Assembly: GCA_021731405.1 (NCBI GenBank)
Contig: JAKFXN010000005.1
Span: forward strand, 124,001-188,000
DNA: 64,000 bases
Direction of reading: 5' to 3'
Origin: Candidatus Parcubacteria bacterium
GTDB lineage: Bacteria > Patescibacteria > Paceibacteria > UBA9973 > UBA918
How positions within the stretch are numbered: position 1 is the stretch's first letter; each line of letters begins with the position of its first letter. The notes under the pieces are model-generated. The model was given only the letters and a program-made list of their open reading frames with translations. It was not told where the DNA came from and ran no database searches. Below are positions 21,601 to 26,776 of this stretch, in pieces. The position numbers and the translations under genes are program-made.

Positions 21601-24563
21601 ACAAAACCGCTATCTTGACGACTTTCTACCCAACTAAACGGGTATTCAGTAGTTTGGTTGAGGTTAGTTGAATTGGTAGTCTGTGTTGTGGTGGCGGCGA
21701 ATACACCTGCCCCAACACCAATATACTCAAGGTACATAGAAGCTTTGCCAGTAACATTTATAATGTCTGCCACGTTGATGGTGGTAAGTCCTTCCACATA
21801 CACTTCAAGCACATCATCAGCAACAATATCTGAGAGTAGAAAATGTGCATTGGTGGAGGATTCAGCATGTCCGTTTTGGTTTGAAATATAACCACTTCTA
21901 CCAAGACTCTCTGGTACAGAAACACCGTTTACACGAACCTCAACACCAACACGTGTACCACGTGCGTTTCCATCTGTCCGTTGATGTGGAACAGAGATCG
22001 CCAAGAAATAATCTCCTGTTTGTCGCAAAGTTACTTCATGTGAGTCTGTGGTAGTTGAGTGTGTGTAGTAGAAAGTATCAACAGAAGAAGTACTCCACTG
22101 CATCGGGCTGGCTGTCTGATTAAGGTTAGTGCCAGCTATAGTTCGTGTTCCAGAAAAAGAACCAATTGAAGTTAATGCATCCGAAGCAATTTGCCACTGC
22201 CGAAGCTCTGTAAAGCCATCCATATTGAGCGGCCCAAGCAAAAACATGTACGGGCTTATGTCTGGCGCATCAAACTGATATGACAAAAGTAGATCATCTC
22301 CTTCTTCGAGGACAACATTTCTCCAGATAAGCTCTGTGTACTCTGGCATAGTCAAGACTTCTGCCCCTTCTGAGTTTTCTGTCAGGACAAAGCCACGCGG
22401 AATACGCTCAATAATATCTCCCTCGTAGCTCCGGTTGGCTTTAATTTTTAATGAAACATCATAAGGAGCAGGCGGGTAAATACGAGTTGGCGCTGTTCGT
22501 TCAATATCGTACGGAATAAAGTCACGAACTTCAAAACTATCTTCAATACTATGCACCACTTCCCCTTCACGGTTCAGATGTTTTAGCTGAATGGTGTACT
22601 CTCCTATTTCGTGGGCATCTTTAAAGTACGCAAGGTAGTCAGGGATATCTGTCACGTTATTTTTGCCGCAAGAACCTGACTGTTCTACGGGTACTTCGTA
22701 GATAGTGTTTGCAGGATCAATAATCTTGAGCTCCAGTCGAGCATCACAAATGGTATCTCCCTTTTCGGTCAATGCTGCAAGATTGAGTGTCACATCTTCG
22801 TCAGCAAAATACATACTCTTGGTGGTGTTTACGGCCAAGACGCCCCAGTAGAATTCAAACGTATCAGTGTAGAGGGTATCGTTTTCGTTAATTACCAGCT
22901 CCATCTGGTATCTGCCTGGCACCAGCTTTTGTGGTTGCTTAAGGAACTGCACTGTCCAAGTCATATCTTCATGATAAATAACATCAACAGGCACGGTCAT
23001 TACCGTCCCGGCACTATCTGTGATTTTCACACTATCAACAAGATACTGATTTTCACTAAAGATATCGTTGAATGTTCTTCTGAAAAAACCTTGCTGAGGT
23101 GAATAGCTCAACGTGAATGAAGGCAACTCACTCATTGAAGGATCAAGGTCGGGATTGTTTAACTCATGAAACTTTGGCTCCTCAAGTGTCCGCCCATATT
23201 CAATAGCTCCACTCAGATATTCAGGATCTGTTTCTTCATAAAATGTAGCTGAAGTCACTTCAAGCCAGACACTTTCTATATAGGCACGTTCAAGCTGGCT
23301 AATATCTCCTTGATAAGAAACACGTACTTGAAGGTTTGAGAGTTGACTTTGTGCTTGCGGACGCTCAAGCGAGACGAGGAAGTAGCCGCCATTAATACTG
23401 TTTGATGTTTCGTCTTCAATATCAATAATTGTGGCAGTACGCCAAGGAGTACCTACTTCGTACGTATACTCAACTACAAATCGCTGCAACTTCTCTCTAT
23501 CTTCTGTCTTAGTGCGAGCGCCAAGTGAAAGACGGAGCTGTGCGCCAGAAAGAAATGTTCCACTTTCAAACTCTGGCATTGAGAAACCAGAAAAAATCGA
23601 GCTGTAGAGTTTACACTCAGTATCTCCAATACAATCGTCTTCAATGTTTGGAATTATTTCTTCCTCCTCAACTACTTCTTCCTCTGAAATATTTTCATCA
23701 GCTGCATCAACCTCTTCAGAATTTTCTTCTGCAGCGCCTGAATTTTCTTGTCCAGATTCATCAATCACCTCTTCCTCATTTACCATTACCTCTTCAGAAT
23801 TTTCCTCAACCTCCGTTTCGACTGGAGCTATCTCTTCAGGCACAACAGGTTCTTCTTCTACAATAACTTCTGGTTCAGTTTCTGACTCTGGTTCTGGTTG
23901 CACCTCTTCTTCTATAACCTCTTCGGGCACAACTGGCACTGGCTCATCATTAGTATTATTTACATCAGTAGTTATAACTTCCTGTGCAAAAGGAAATAGT
24001 TTTACAGTTGAAGCTTCTTCTGCTGGTTCTGGTTCTTGTTCTACCTCAGGTTCCGGTTGTGTTTCAGGTTTTTCTGTCGCAGACTCTGGTTCTGGCTCCT
24101 CTACAACTTCAGGCTCTGTTTCAACTGGTGACTCTGAAGGTTCCTCCGTTTCATCAGATACAGCCTCTTCTGGATTTGTTTCCGCATTTTCGCCTGAAGG
24201 TTCCTCTGAACCTTCAGTACCTGGAGTGTCGGTTTGCTCTGCCTCTGATTCAGTTACATCAACTGGAGAAGCTTCTGGCTCAGCTAACTCAATTTCAGGA
24301 ACAGTCACTATGCTCACAGCGTCTATGTAGGCTGAGTTCTGCTGATTAAAATCTTGGTACAAAGATTCTTCGGGCACATCATTAATAAGTGCATTTTCGA
24401 GATTACTCCAAACACTTGAAGTGACCGTGTCTGGAATGACAATAAGCTGCTCAGTTGTATAGACGGTTTTATCGATTGTTGCGTACACAAAAACACCTAT
24501 AAGCAGGCCAAAAACAGCTATCATTAATAATGATGTCTTTTGGAAAAAAACCTTAATTTGCAT
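3660..24563 (-). CDS. Giant modular surface protein (6967 residues)
   Basis: One uninterrupted 20.9-kb frame. In order: an N-terminal hydrophobic segment (12-31; signal peptide or anchor); a Glu/Pro/Ser-rich acidic stretch (about 75-310); Ig-like domains to about 790; three related beta-sandwich modules (about 800-1230, each with a THS..SH motif); FN3-like modules near 1260-1390, 2455-2590 and 2730-2860; two blocks of WNG(T/S)xW repeats (about 1390-1800 and 2860-3270), probably beta-propellers; DUF2341 domains near 2035, 3923 and 6228, the first two followed by LamG-like domains; and long Gly/Thr/Ser-rich beta-helix-like repeats (about 3300-6000). Three copies of an SLYSQDHA ... YW.Y..DFDGT block sit near 4425, 5220 and 5990. 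DUF2341 and LamG folds often bind carbohydrate, so adhesion is a reasonable inference. No C-terminal LPxTG-like tail is seen. Confidence 0.9.
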   Translation of the reverse strand: MQIKVFFQKTSLLMIAVFGLLIGVFVYATIDKTVYTTEQLIVIPDTVTSSVWSNLENALINDVPEESLYQDFNQQNSAYIDAVSIVTVPEIELAEPEASPVDVTESEAEQTDTPGTEGSEEPSGENAETNPEEAVSDETEEPSESPVETEPEVVEEPEPESATEKPETQPEPEVEQEPEPAEEASTVKLFPFAQEVITTDVNNTNDEPVPVVPEEVIEEEVQPEPESETEPEVIVEEEPVVPEEIAPVETEVEENSEEVMVNEEEVIDESGQENSGAAEENSEEVDAADENISEEEVVEEEEIIPNIEDDCIGDTECKLYSSIFSGFSMPEFESGTFLSGAQLRLSLGARTKTEDREKLQRFVVEYTYEVGTPWRTATIIDIEDETSNSINGGYFLVSLERPQAQSQLSNLQVRVSYQGDISQLERAYIESVWLEVTSATFYEETDPEYLSGAIEYGRTLEEPKFHELNNPDLDPSMSELPSFTLSYSPQQGFFRRTFNDIFSENQYLVDSVKITDSAGTVMTVPVDVIYHEDMTWTVQFLKQPQKLVPGRYQMELVINENDTLYTDTFEFYWGVLAVNTTKSMYFADEDVTLNLAALTEKGDTICDARLELKIIDPANTIYEVPVEQSGSCGKNNVTDIPDYLAYFKDAHEIGEYTIQLKHLNREGEVVHSIEDSFEVRDFIPYDIERTAPTRIYPPAPYDVSLKIKANRSYEGDIIERIPRGFVLTENSEGAEVLTMPEYTELIWRNVVLEEGDDLLLSYQFDAPDISPYMFLLGPLNMDGFTELRQWQIASDALTSIGSFSGTRTIAGTNLNQTASPMQWSTSSVDTFYYTHSTTTDSHEVTLRQTGDYFLAISVPHQRTDGNARGTRVGVEVRVNGVSVPESLGRSGYISNQNGHAESSTNAHFLLSDIVADDVLEVYVEGLTTINVADIINVTGKASMYLEYIGVGAGVFAATTTQTTNSTNLNQTTEYPFSWVESRQDSGFVHSDSVNPEQIIISNPGTYFVQVNIPITSSANNTNITGQVRLDGALVSGGQFKQGYTQAPGTESDSEGSIHWSGIVVATTTNQVLTLTALREGNAGTVTVTSGFFGSVLVREMPSTEFIALRGTAVVGGTNWNPAAAAAIQWTSRDAYDSSLFTHSTSSNSHQITIGSDGDYLLSYNDALTGGVTRANSRVTVLKNGTGISGAQTKSHFIRNQNAHSESSSALVMVVEDLLIGDVITVTVQQEGAAGTLNDSTDGQLLMWKKAEIDFRPDAPTTYNLPFDNIRFASTTPFFDFQANDPDGTSNIEYEFSISTSTGFAASTTFNSSVDSEFFNTSSSTDLSPFVENNIIRLQLSSGDALTDLTTYYWRTRARDVTGSGEYGDWSTTQSLTVDMAASAPSWFQSYSGQFEGDSLVGTVSSGADRVQVDATESSEVLIAYGEGSVTTPRYRLWNGANWGLEGSAQAVSGTINWVRTSAAVSRDEYAMVTLDSANDAYAQIYSASTSSWGNLTLLSSVVTSAAYRGVAVGYESLSGDAIAVSCSNGPNPVYRVWNGTTWSATSSITVSSANNCNFLEIASDPASDELILVVRDTGTQYEALVWDGSAWIESRVIGSSALVAREGMSVVYESSGDQAIITVSDNANPAIFYTTWNGTEFSANATQAIGDDFEFGRLTADPSSDKIALCYIDTDNDVGVLRWDGGVWSTFVELDIDGNIDTARPIECAFEIAPGRSDYLMAPYSDTGNVRYRSATSSAYSTEATIGTMQDSFWVQTARAGDGTIIIAALDDVTDDLNASAWNGSSWSTEELLETSPSSVIATPYEMYDIVSKKFEFSEGVVETPPIDFTAVPNQPTWGDVSFSTTEPFGTDVKVRIKYSNVGTCDAYISDGALSGNGAGFDVTNSPIDLTGLSTTTYDQICLEATLTTLGSESASLEEWTLAWVREPKLSQNNYRWYVNGSFLTPTDVWPVGATDLAENAPLTSVMAINADDVIRLRMSLMGENVELPAFSEAFKLQYAEGLTCSNSLVWSDVGDTSSTTALWRGFENPAVGDGWYSGSWDRRVKVTIDSGLVTGDQTNFPVYLNLDDFPDAFFSNVQVDGDDIRITESDGETELPYELVAIDTSAKTGELHFKANVSSTTDSEFFVYYGNSGASGYSVSATYGRNNVWTNGFLAVFHLDQSPTASAPQFIDSTGNNAGTAVNLEVGDRLAGVVGRAIDHDGVDEHITTNMNQNMLTSTWSIWLNADGAQGAYDGLLMSRGTLTNGMNVDSAGTRLGYHWRDAVNTYSWVGGPLYPTNQWFMASLVVQPTTATMYAHTGSGVASGTNAVTHATATIDALTIGRDPFGAARSFNGLVDEITLSNVARSATWLATTYNNKSNPTGFYGVSSEELISDGRLLPTTLLSSSDNPETYETENPTRENQNDLPVGEESEWDFVIQDNNAESNTNYCFRMVYEDGSLFNTYSNYPRLITNAPPVAPELYAPFDNERLASTTPWFEFAATDEVGDLIAYQIQVDTDVNFGTPDISTDSVSNFAAFTNLLQPTQKSEFTSGQRIRFESATALSNGNTYWWRVRGQDVSGSGEYGDWSTPYSVTINTSNTITTWFQTTGSQFATNNFVDLVTSTSSNDVGIESGFTAGTTTSSVIDYDDRTSGNAWGDFSFTHNVSSGAIRYYIEYLVAGDTYALVPDVALAGNSSGFTSSPVSLADLNTTTYNELRIVAGFTGNATLPRLLDWTVEWSETIEIPSQVQPFDNAKVATTTPALTFFSTDPENDSIEYEVQLSSSYAFTSSSTFNSGADAGFSNTITGGDTTPFNSGETIRYTLQSALTNGNTYWWRVRARDPGGANNWSEYSDPYSFTVDTAITVSMWHQTTGEQFETGVLDSIETDAGSAQITSIVNEVLMAYGEGTGQAPRYRLWNGTSWSAAGTAASVGAQIRWTELKASPTRAEYALGTVGTDNDMNVQIYDANSDSWGDVYELEDAIPDTLQRGFDLSYETTSGDLLAVSCNGVDATYAIWNGTTWSATTTINLANANNCLYIELASDPISDEIVAVFKHTNTSAVDYQILVWSGSAWGNSLALGDMAENANAGAAVVYEESGNQAIVALTNNAATTLLYALWNGSAWSTSTTPLGDHIEWASLKRDEGSDAVSLCYVDNDTNVGVIQWSGSAWGAFTEIEQIANGKAGQPVDCTYETTAGRDGYLIVPYSDATAGRYQFYATSSFNGELSLTTMQDSWRVSSLRAGDGLIHTVFFDDTNDRYDVSQWDGSTWTVLQTISTTPSITGTPFDGSYTMAARTYPNFTAGSIRSTTIDFNDGAGPRWEEVTFTDVTPGASYIEYHIYYATSSGYELIPDSALPGNSAGFTASPIDISAVDRTIYEILSLDAEFVCVSGSCPTLNDWTVEWSEGITVSGTAYDYNASTTLSSGTVGVAVNGVVQAGKTATVLGDGTWAINNVTAFEDDVVTTFMDGAVDAEESVAVTIYNGIGDVTNMQLARRHLSLGSSDSPTLTNAFLGQFDNTDDEDIFFSIDGSSVLTLCVESGCTDAKLRVLAGTTYTPSANTSLINFENYGTFSPATSTVRVRGSWTQNGTFNIGQSTVIFTATTSSSTLSASSSLGFYNLTFGETSGTATWNSSKNLDIDGALAVNFGTLARSTTSIAVAGNLSLAAGGSMSGLGTTTFDGSGSNTWSDAKATTSSSNIGYVVIDGTTKTITLAGNVGAESVTIGTDDTLNASGSGYNINVYRSWVNNNAFIPQSGTVTFVGTTTGSINRGSSSFNNLSFTGAGGNWSFSTSTLALTGNLSIATGTVTLPTGTTTIAGSFSNTGGTFLHNNGEVRMTSTAGGRTITQSGTAFLNAFYDLVFSGSGAWSFSEANASTTRNFRIQSGTVTFPAGQLTIGGDFLTTGSGAFAHNNGEVILLVSDADEVRTNGSSFNNLRVMGAAGSWYDNSWSGRVPVTIDADSVEENLTDFPVYVNLDDLPDAFFAALQADGDDIRVTTGDGFTEVPFELVTIDTVAKTGEIHFRAALDSTTDTTFYVYHGNPSATAYATTATYGRNNVWSNGYVAVYHMDQDPSLGAPQYIDSTGSTTGTAFNMETGDQQAAQVGRGADLDGTNEYIGTNMNRTLATSTWSLWMRTDGNQGAYDGVLFSRGGQTSGINIDNTANRIGYHWNDAAATYNWNGGPVYPRNTWFMASLVVLPNQATAYVHATSGITSGVNVTTHGNSLINALNFGQDSAGGRFYNGLLDEVRISNTARTQGWLTTSFNNMASTTQFYAVSASEAQFTRTFADTNATVLGNLILDTGGDSTFNTGTLSVGGSFTNNAQFNANNGTVRFNSTAGSETIDAGDSSFATVTFDSVTGDFTITENATATVAVNLTNVSQFTLSSGRVLATQGTFTNAVSGTNTTWTGSTLRLLSATTTNMNAKTHGGDVYGTLEAASSTLAKMWNSSATSYVTSGAAGAIYSQDHAAVDGDLYIFGNYIRSTGTEYWSYGTDFDGTALIASTSRQVDVRIATSSQIGLTNASLNLVGIASASTTIDALSGTFSLNATNTTVTAEHFRVAGTNAEGFGLKASSTLSVFRDGLFTVAPSRTGITVDASTIDTNPTVQYYRVGFATTSPGAASNITLQGSPSSFIWFREGTGGLYGEAFDNNDSNPGSIRFDDSSNTVTISGVVYADAGLTTLGGPTCDGSTQNVRVVVDGGTYASSTSCNGTTGAYSFPAVAYTGDPKVVVYLDTNGGVQGSVITKTPTGNITNMHIYANRVITRHQDVSPLTIADLQSYDFDNDTDLRFVAATGTLTVLANTELFVFASSTFAPGGNVTLTGNGNANSYEGTLQIGANATFTASGTQTHTLAGRFVMATTSTFTSASSTFIFNATTTGKSITSPNLVTFNQLQFAGTGGGWNITAPISVVADMNIASGTVTGTNNITIQNGSLYGNGILSLGSGTTTINRTNTLGGTSAWTFSNLILGNGSVVGTTTPASAATTTVSGTLTIANAHFLDAGNAVFDLSGTGNVLVRTGTFLEDTSTLRFSGATANVPSINYYNLVLNAGAGSATYTGTGSGILVYNDLIIGGSATSTFTANTSDPVVEVRGDVVIQNNGTLQASNSANLTILGDYTNLGTFVGNSGTVRFTGSTTSLINAGSSSFSNVVIDGTGTFSLNSHATATNAFTLTNHSAFNVNNGQTLSVGGQFTNTLGGAATNWGTSTLLLTGSGTYSINASTTNDVYNNLAIAAGTQIRMWNSSASSYAVNATGSLYSQDHAGVNGDAYIWGQLVRTTGNDYWSYSTDFDGTNLTGGSERQAEIYFASGASALWAGGSIVAVGTPSATTTIQNQGSGTYGITFGTGSTVQFDTVQVRDTNSNGVVFAGAPTVTDFSRTDHLVGINSGSAITVGGTVINANEAKNFTNNKFEAGGGVTGAKNVTATGTTISSWRFTNHLGNISGEAFDDDPAGDPGYVVWDDSAALITVAGNVYSDEGVTVSTVCDGSTNNIRLVVAGLTTYNTSCNAGTGAYSISGVAFSPLDTLTLFINGETPKATTVSVAPISSISNMHLYHNRVVVRHENTDPITIANMAVWDSSFDSDINFTATTTGTDTLTLPADTKLLIWTGKTFEPNGNVTLAGAGAGAAYDGTLEAQTNARFRAKTTEAHSIGGSVIFGTGAEFVGASSTLTLTTTGASRTFDVNSAALHNLTVSGSGSYVVTDATLTLGGSYTQSNGAVTFGSGTTTIGASFNVTSGSFTNGGSPFVFTSTSGGNTVRFNNSVVSSLRFTNSGSFTMSDTNATSTGSVLITGSTVTLPSGNFAIGGSFEKRSGTVTHNTSDLIMTATSTAVLTASSSDLYAVRFVGPAAFTITDANITFLDSFTIASGSVALGASTTAVGGSFVATGGTFASASGTVLLNSASAGLTVNPGTSPFYNLQFGAPSGGYTLFSATTTNNLTIASANILTVNPTAVITVGGVFTNSVGGAGTTWTNTTLRLISQSGYSINTRSNSGDVYGTISIDANTDIRSWYSSAATTTVALSGSLYSQDHANTNGALYVYGDLQIATTTEYWNYSNDFDGTVLSGSNQRKVTVSFAPNATTTVTTGSLQIVGTSGSSTIMQNQGSGTYNFAVTGGTLNANYYEFGDMNVFGLQLSGLSTIDELSNGYFDIAVASGSAVTLSSTTLNANPSKTFDAVGFNATGPLTGYNINLTGETANAWRFTNNYGNIGGEGFDIDGIDACGSIRFDNSSCLLTEQTHVRWRNDDGGEGAPSTEWFNSSFDYRTRVRVLNNDNQAYASTAVKVIVPYDSSMQSDFEDIRFTSDNGQTQIPFWIERYTASTDAQIWVRVPTLPASDYATVFMYYGSSTAVSQSSGTSTMNAFDDYEDASISEYSGDTSLFTTVTTPVYGGARSLAPSNPSGKTTDGIFRFDDPVTQGEIIRYMQYVNTSGGSGDEPCTLFGVQSPGTTNQNYGVCLEQFGVDRISLARDVDNNDTSGVVLATTTVTYTTGWYEVEIDWQTSDLMEVSLFNSAGTLIATTSATDANYTSGGFGYAFWFQNGAWDSFTSRARIATTPTVFLGAKQTDGGASWASSLDGITTAIPGDIVRLRLAVENSGLDVTAQQYRLEFAAKGAAPTCESVNSASYATVPNQASCGSSPVCMQASTFVTNGDPATDLLTGTEGTFSEGSIVESPSSQTAATDLDQDFYTELEYVLTPTSNASDDYCFRVTNDGTPLDFYAKIAELGLQFDPTFGAVTLNGGGDINLTPGTTTPVTVSGIVTDFNGASDIIHATATIYRSGAGPTCTPDNNNCYVATTENGQCTLTNCVGNSCDLSCEVDIFFHADATDEEPYLGQTWEAYAEAEDSSEGYDFASAIGVELITLRAMAVDSVINYGALSGDSDTGSFNPTTTITNLGNTPINVDVEGTDLTDGESSAIPADQQKVATSTFTYNACVTCQQLSSSSAVVLGLNLSKPSVVTPPVETDVYWGIAVPFTASNAAHTGTNIFTAIGID

Positions 24564-24568
24564 TACAT
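24563..24568 (-). promoter_or_regulatory. Start-stop minimal uORF overlapping the giant gene start
   Basis: On the coding strand the gene begins ATGTAATG: an upstream ATG directly followed by TAA, whose last A is the first base of the real ATG at 24563. A start-stop of this kind can hold a ribosome at the initiation site or reduce initiation. The sequence is clear; its function is inference. Confidence 0.4.
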
Positions 24569-24575
24569 AACAACC

Positions 24576-24597
24576 GCCGTGTCCTTGGGAGACACAA
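24576..24597 (-). promoter_or_regulatory. 5' leader hairpin of the giant gene
   Basis: The short leader contains GTGTC-TCCCAAG-GACAC on the coding strand, a 5-bp stem with the AAGGA sequence partly in its loop. It lies between the -10-like box at 24611-24616 and the ATG. It could expose or mask a weak ribosome site; this is inference. Confidence 0.3.
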
Positions 24598-24610
24598 AGA
24601 GGTTCTTTTA

Positions 24611-24616
24611 ATTATA
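24611..24616 (-). promoter_or_regulatory. Candidate -10 box of the giant gene
   Basis: TATAAT on the minus strand, about 47 nt upstream of the ATG, lies inside the end of the terminator stem of the preceding gene. No convincing -35 sits 16-18 bp upstream. If it is used, terminator and promoter share the same bases. Confidence 0.4.
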
Positions 24617-24647
24617 CCGCGTACCCACTCAAGGGTACGCGGTATAA
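24612..24647. terminator. Long perfect hairpin between cohesin gene and giant gene
   Basis: Arms of 15 bp (24612-24626 and 24633-24647) pair perfectly around a 6-nt loop. It follows the cohesin gene stop at 24677. The tail on the minus strand is TTAAAAG, not a good U tract, so it may be a weak terminator or a processing/stability stem. Confidence 0.6.
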
Positions 24648-24676
24648 CGTCTGTATGTGGGGATTGAAGTAGTATT

Positions 24677-26239
24677 TTACTTCAGAATTGCCTTTACATC
24701 ATTGATTTCCTTTTCAATCAAGGTCTCTGAAACTTCGAGTGCTTGATTGAGTCCTTCCACTGCTTCTCGCTCACTTTTTGACAATCGCTTTCGTTTAGTA
24801 ATCATGTTTACTTGGTCATAGATTTCATCTCGCAGTGCTGAGAAAATTTTCTCCATTTGATCTTGAACCTCACGTGTTTCTCGACGCAACTTCTCTTCTT
24901 TTATCTTAAGTTGTTTTCTTTCATACCAGATAAATATTGCCATCAAAAGGATAATAACAAAGAGGAAGAAGATGAGTAGGTTGCCGGGAGTCAAGAACGA
25001 CCAGAAAGATTCTTCTTCAAGCACCTCAGCTGGTTTTATCCAGCCAGCCGTGATGAGTACCGCCTTGTTACTCTCTCGAATATTTCCAGCCTTGTCATGT
25101 GCAACTACTTTTACCGTGTAGGTGCCATCTTCAAGTTCACCAAGCAAATATCCGAGCAGTGCTTCATCTGGAGTTACTCTAAATGGCTCCTTGTCTGCAA
25201 TCGTAAGCTCATAGAAGTCTATGCCTGAAATTTTATCTATCGCTTCAAATACAAGGAGTGGGAATGACGACGGTGTACTGCCAGTTCGTACGCCAATTTC
25301 AAATGGTTCTGGAGGAATGGTATCAATCTGAAGTTTTCGATTGAGCGTTACTCCCCAACCAACTTGGTTCTTAAATCTAATACTAAGATACTGTACTCCA
25401 TCGACAATGATGTCTTTTGTGATTCTGAATTCATCTACTGGCGGTTCGAGTACTGAATCGGGATTGAGACTCGGATCGTTTTCACTTGAAGTTGCCATTT
25501 CTATTGCAACTGCATTTACGTCAAATGGTAGTGTCCAAGTAAATAGTCCTTCAGTAGTGTTGTACCACACTTCAGGGTCAAGGAAGGCTGGTGAGCCAAC
25601 TTCTGGAGCACGTGGCGGATCTCCGAAAATAAGCGCTTCTTCACTATCATCTTCTTCATCGGGCTCTGGCGTATTTGGGGTAGGTGTTGGTGTCGGAGTT
25701 GGGGTAGGTGTTGGTGTCGGAGTCACAGCAGCTCCAATGGTAAAGTTGCTTGGGGAGGAAGTCTGATATACGTCGGTGCCGCGACCGTCTGCCGCTAGTA
25801 CTGAAGCAGCACTAAAGCTAACAGCGGCTGTTCCTGCTTTTAATGTTCGAAACGTTACATTGATAAGGTTCGAGGTTGCAGAAAATGGGGCTGGGCTACC
25901 ACCTCCGAAGCTTACGGTACCGGCTGTATTAGAAAAGGTTGGCTCTACAGTCCAAAGTGAGAAGGCGGAACCATCTTTTGTGATACTCACAACTGAGAGA
26001 AGTGTTGGGTCAAACTTGAGAGTAGCCTCAACTGCATTAATGTTTTGACCGGCAGGTAGCACGCGTACCGCAGCGGTAAATGTCTGCCCTCCAGTATAAG
26101 AGCCCGTGCTTGGGTTCAATTGCAAAGTGGCAGCACTCGCAGTAAGTGCGCTCAAGAAAAATAGTACACTTACCGCAAGCAGACACAGAAGCTTTACAGC
26201 CACTTGTTCAACTTTATTATGTAAATGAATGTGTAACAT
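24677..26239 (-). CDS. Membrane-anchored cohesin-domain protein
   Basis: 520 residues from the ATG at 26239 (a TTG 12 nt upstream is a less likely start). A signal peptide (about 15-38) is followed by a cohesin fold (about 40-170): LNPSTGSYTGGQTFTAAVRV, LKFDPTLLSVVSI, FRTLKAGTAAVSF and VLAADGRGTDVY match the cohesin strand pattern. Then come a (Thr-Pro) linker, an acidic stretch, Ig-like domains (about 230-400), one membrane helix (NLLIFFLFVIILLMAIFIWY) and a cytoplasmic coiled coil of about 75 residues. Cohesins bind dockerins; a dockerin protein is encoded nearby (27039-28949). It follows hsp20 by 25 nt and probably shares its promoter. The cohesin call is confident on motifs; the partner is inferred. 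Confidence 0.85.
   Translation of the reverse strand: MLHIHLHNKVEQVAVKLLCLLAVSVLFFLSALTASAATLQLNPSTGSYTGGQTFTAAVRVLPAGQNINAVEATLKFDPTLLSVVSITKDGSAFSLWTVEPTFSNTAGTVSFGGGSPAPFSATSNLINVTFRTLKAGTAAVSFSAASVLAADGRGTDVYQTSSPSNFTIGAAVTPTPTPTPTPTPTPTPNTPEPDEEDDSEEALIFGDPPRAPEVGSPAFLDPEVWYNTTEGLFTWTLPFDVNAVAIEMATSSENDPSLNPDSVLEPPVDEFRITKDIIVDGVQYLSIRFKNQVGWGVTLNRKLQIDTIPPEPFEIGVRTGSTPSSFPLLVFEAIDKISGIDFYELTIADKEPFRVTPDEALLGYLLGELEDGTYTVKVVAHDKAGNIRESNKAVLITAGWIKPAEVLEEESFWSFLTPGNLLIFFLFVIILLMAIFIWYERKQLKIKEEKLRRETREVQDQMEKIFSALRDEIYDQVNMITKRKRLSKSEREAVEGLNQALEVSETLIEKEINDVKAILK
25675..25722 (-). repeat. 24-bp tandem repeat encoding the Thr-Pro linker
   Basis: Two identical adjacent 24-bp units (25675-25698, 25699-25722) encode (Thr-Pro)n in the cohesin protein. 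In-frame unit gain or loss would change linker length without breaking the gene. Confidence 0.85.
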
Positions 26240-26264
26240 ACGTGATTTCAAGGTACTAATTAAC

Positions 26265-26729
26265 TTATGCTTGGGTCTTACGTTCTTGTTTTACTCGTAA
26301 GCGCACTCGTTCTTTTTCTGAGGATTTCAGAAGAGGCAAAATGAGTATCAAAACTCCGTTTTTAATTTTCGCTTCTGCTTTTTCTATCTCAACACTCTCG
26401 GGCAAAATAATGCGACGATAAAAATCTCCCCAAACACACTCCGAAGCGAAGTACGCTCCCTGCTCAGTGCGTTTAGGAAACACGATGTACTCAGGTCTAA
26501 TTCTTCTTCCTTCAATGAGCACAATGTCAGCATCACCCTCGATAGAAACGTTGACGTCATTCATATCCGCTCCAGCTGACTGTGCGTAGATGACAATTTT
26601 ATTTTCAGTTTGAAAAACATCAACGTCAAGTTGAGCTACTTTGTCTACCGCGGTTTCTTCGGACTCAGACTGCAAAGAAGACTGCCCAGAACGAACACCT
26701 CTATTTTTTAGTCTCTGTAGAAAGGACAT
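26265..26729 (-). CDS. Hsp20/alpha-crystallin-like small heat-shock protein
   Basis: 154 residues. A short Gln/Ser-rich N-terminus (1-30) precedes an alpha-crystallin/CS-type beta sandwich (about 32-140): LDVDVFQTENKIVIYAQSAGA, IEGRRIRPEYIV, FYRRIILPESVEIEKAEAKI and NGVLILILPLLK follow the usual Hsp20 strands, including the L-P-x-x-V and GVL(x)IxxPK-like ends. Such proteins hold unfolding clients in the cytoplasm. The C-terminal I-x-I oligomerisation motif is not evident. It has the best leaderless promoter of this side: TATAAT 8 nt before the ATG. Co-transcription with a surface cohesin gene 25 nt downstream is unusual for an Hsp20. Confidence 0.8.
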   Translation of the reverse strand: MSFLQRLKNRGVRSGQSSLQSESEETAVDKVAQLDVDVFQTENKIVIYAQSAGADMNDVNVSIEGDADIVLIEGRRIRPEYIVFPKRTEQGAYFASECVWGDFYRRIILPESVEIEKAEAKIKNGVLILILPLLKSSEKERVRLRVKQERKTQA

Positions 26730-26737
26730 ACACTAGT

Positions 26738-26743
26738 ATTATA
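26738..26743 (-). promoter_or_regulatory. -10 box (TATAAT) of hsp20-cohesin operon
   Basis: Perfect TATAAT, 8 nt before the ATG at 26729. The predicted start site falls at or within about 1-2 nt of the ATG, so the mRNA would be leaderless or nearly so. No clear -35 was seen. Confidence 0.6.
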
Positions 26744-26776
26744 GTATTTTTTATTATCTATTTGTGATGTTACCCA

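Noticed and set aside
23644..24330. Ser/Thr-rich 228-codon + strand frame
   Set aside because: It is the complement of the Glu/Pro-rich segment of the giant protein; its low complexity explains the lack of stops.
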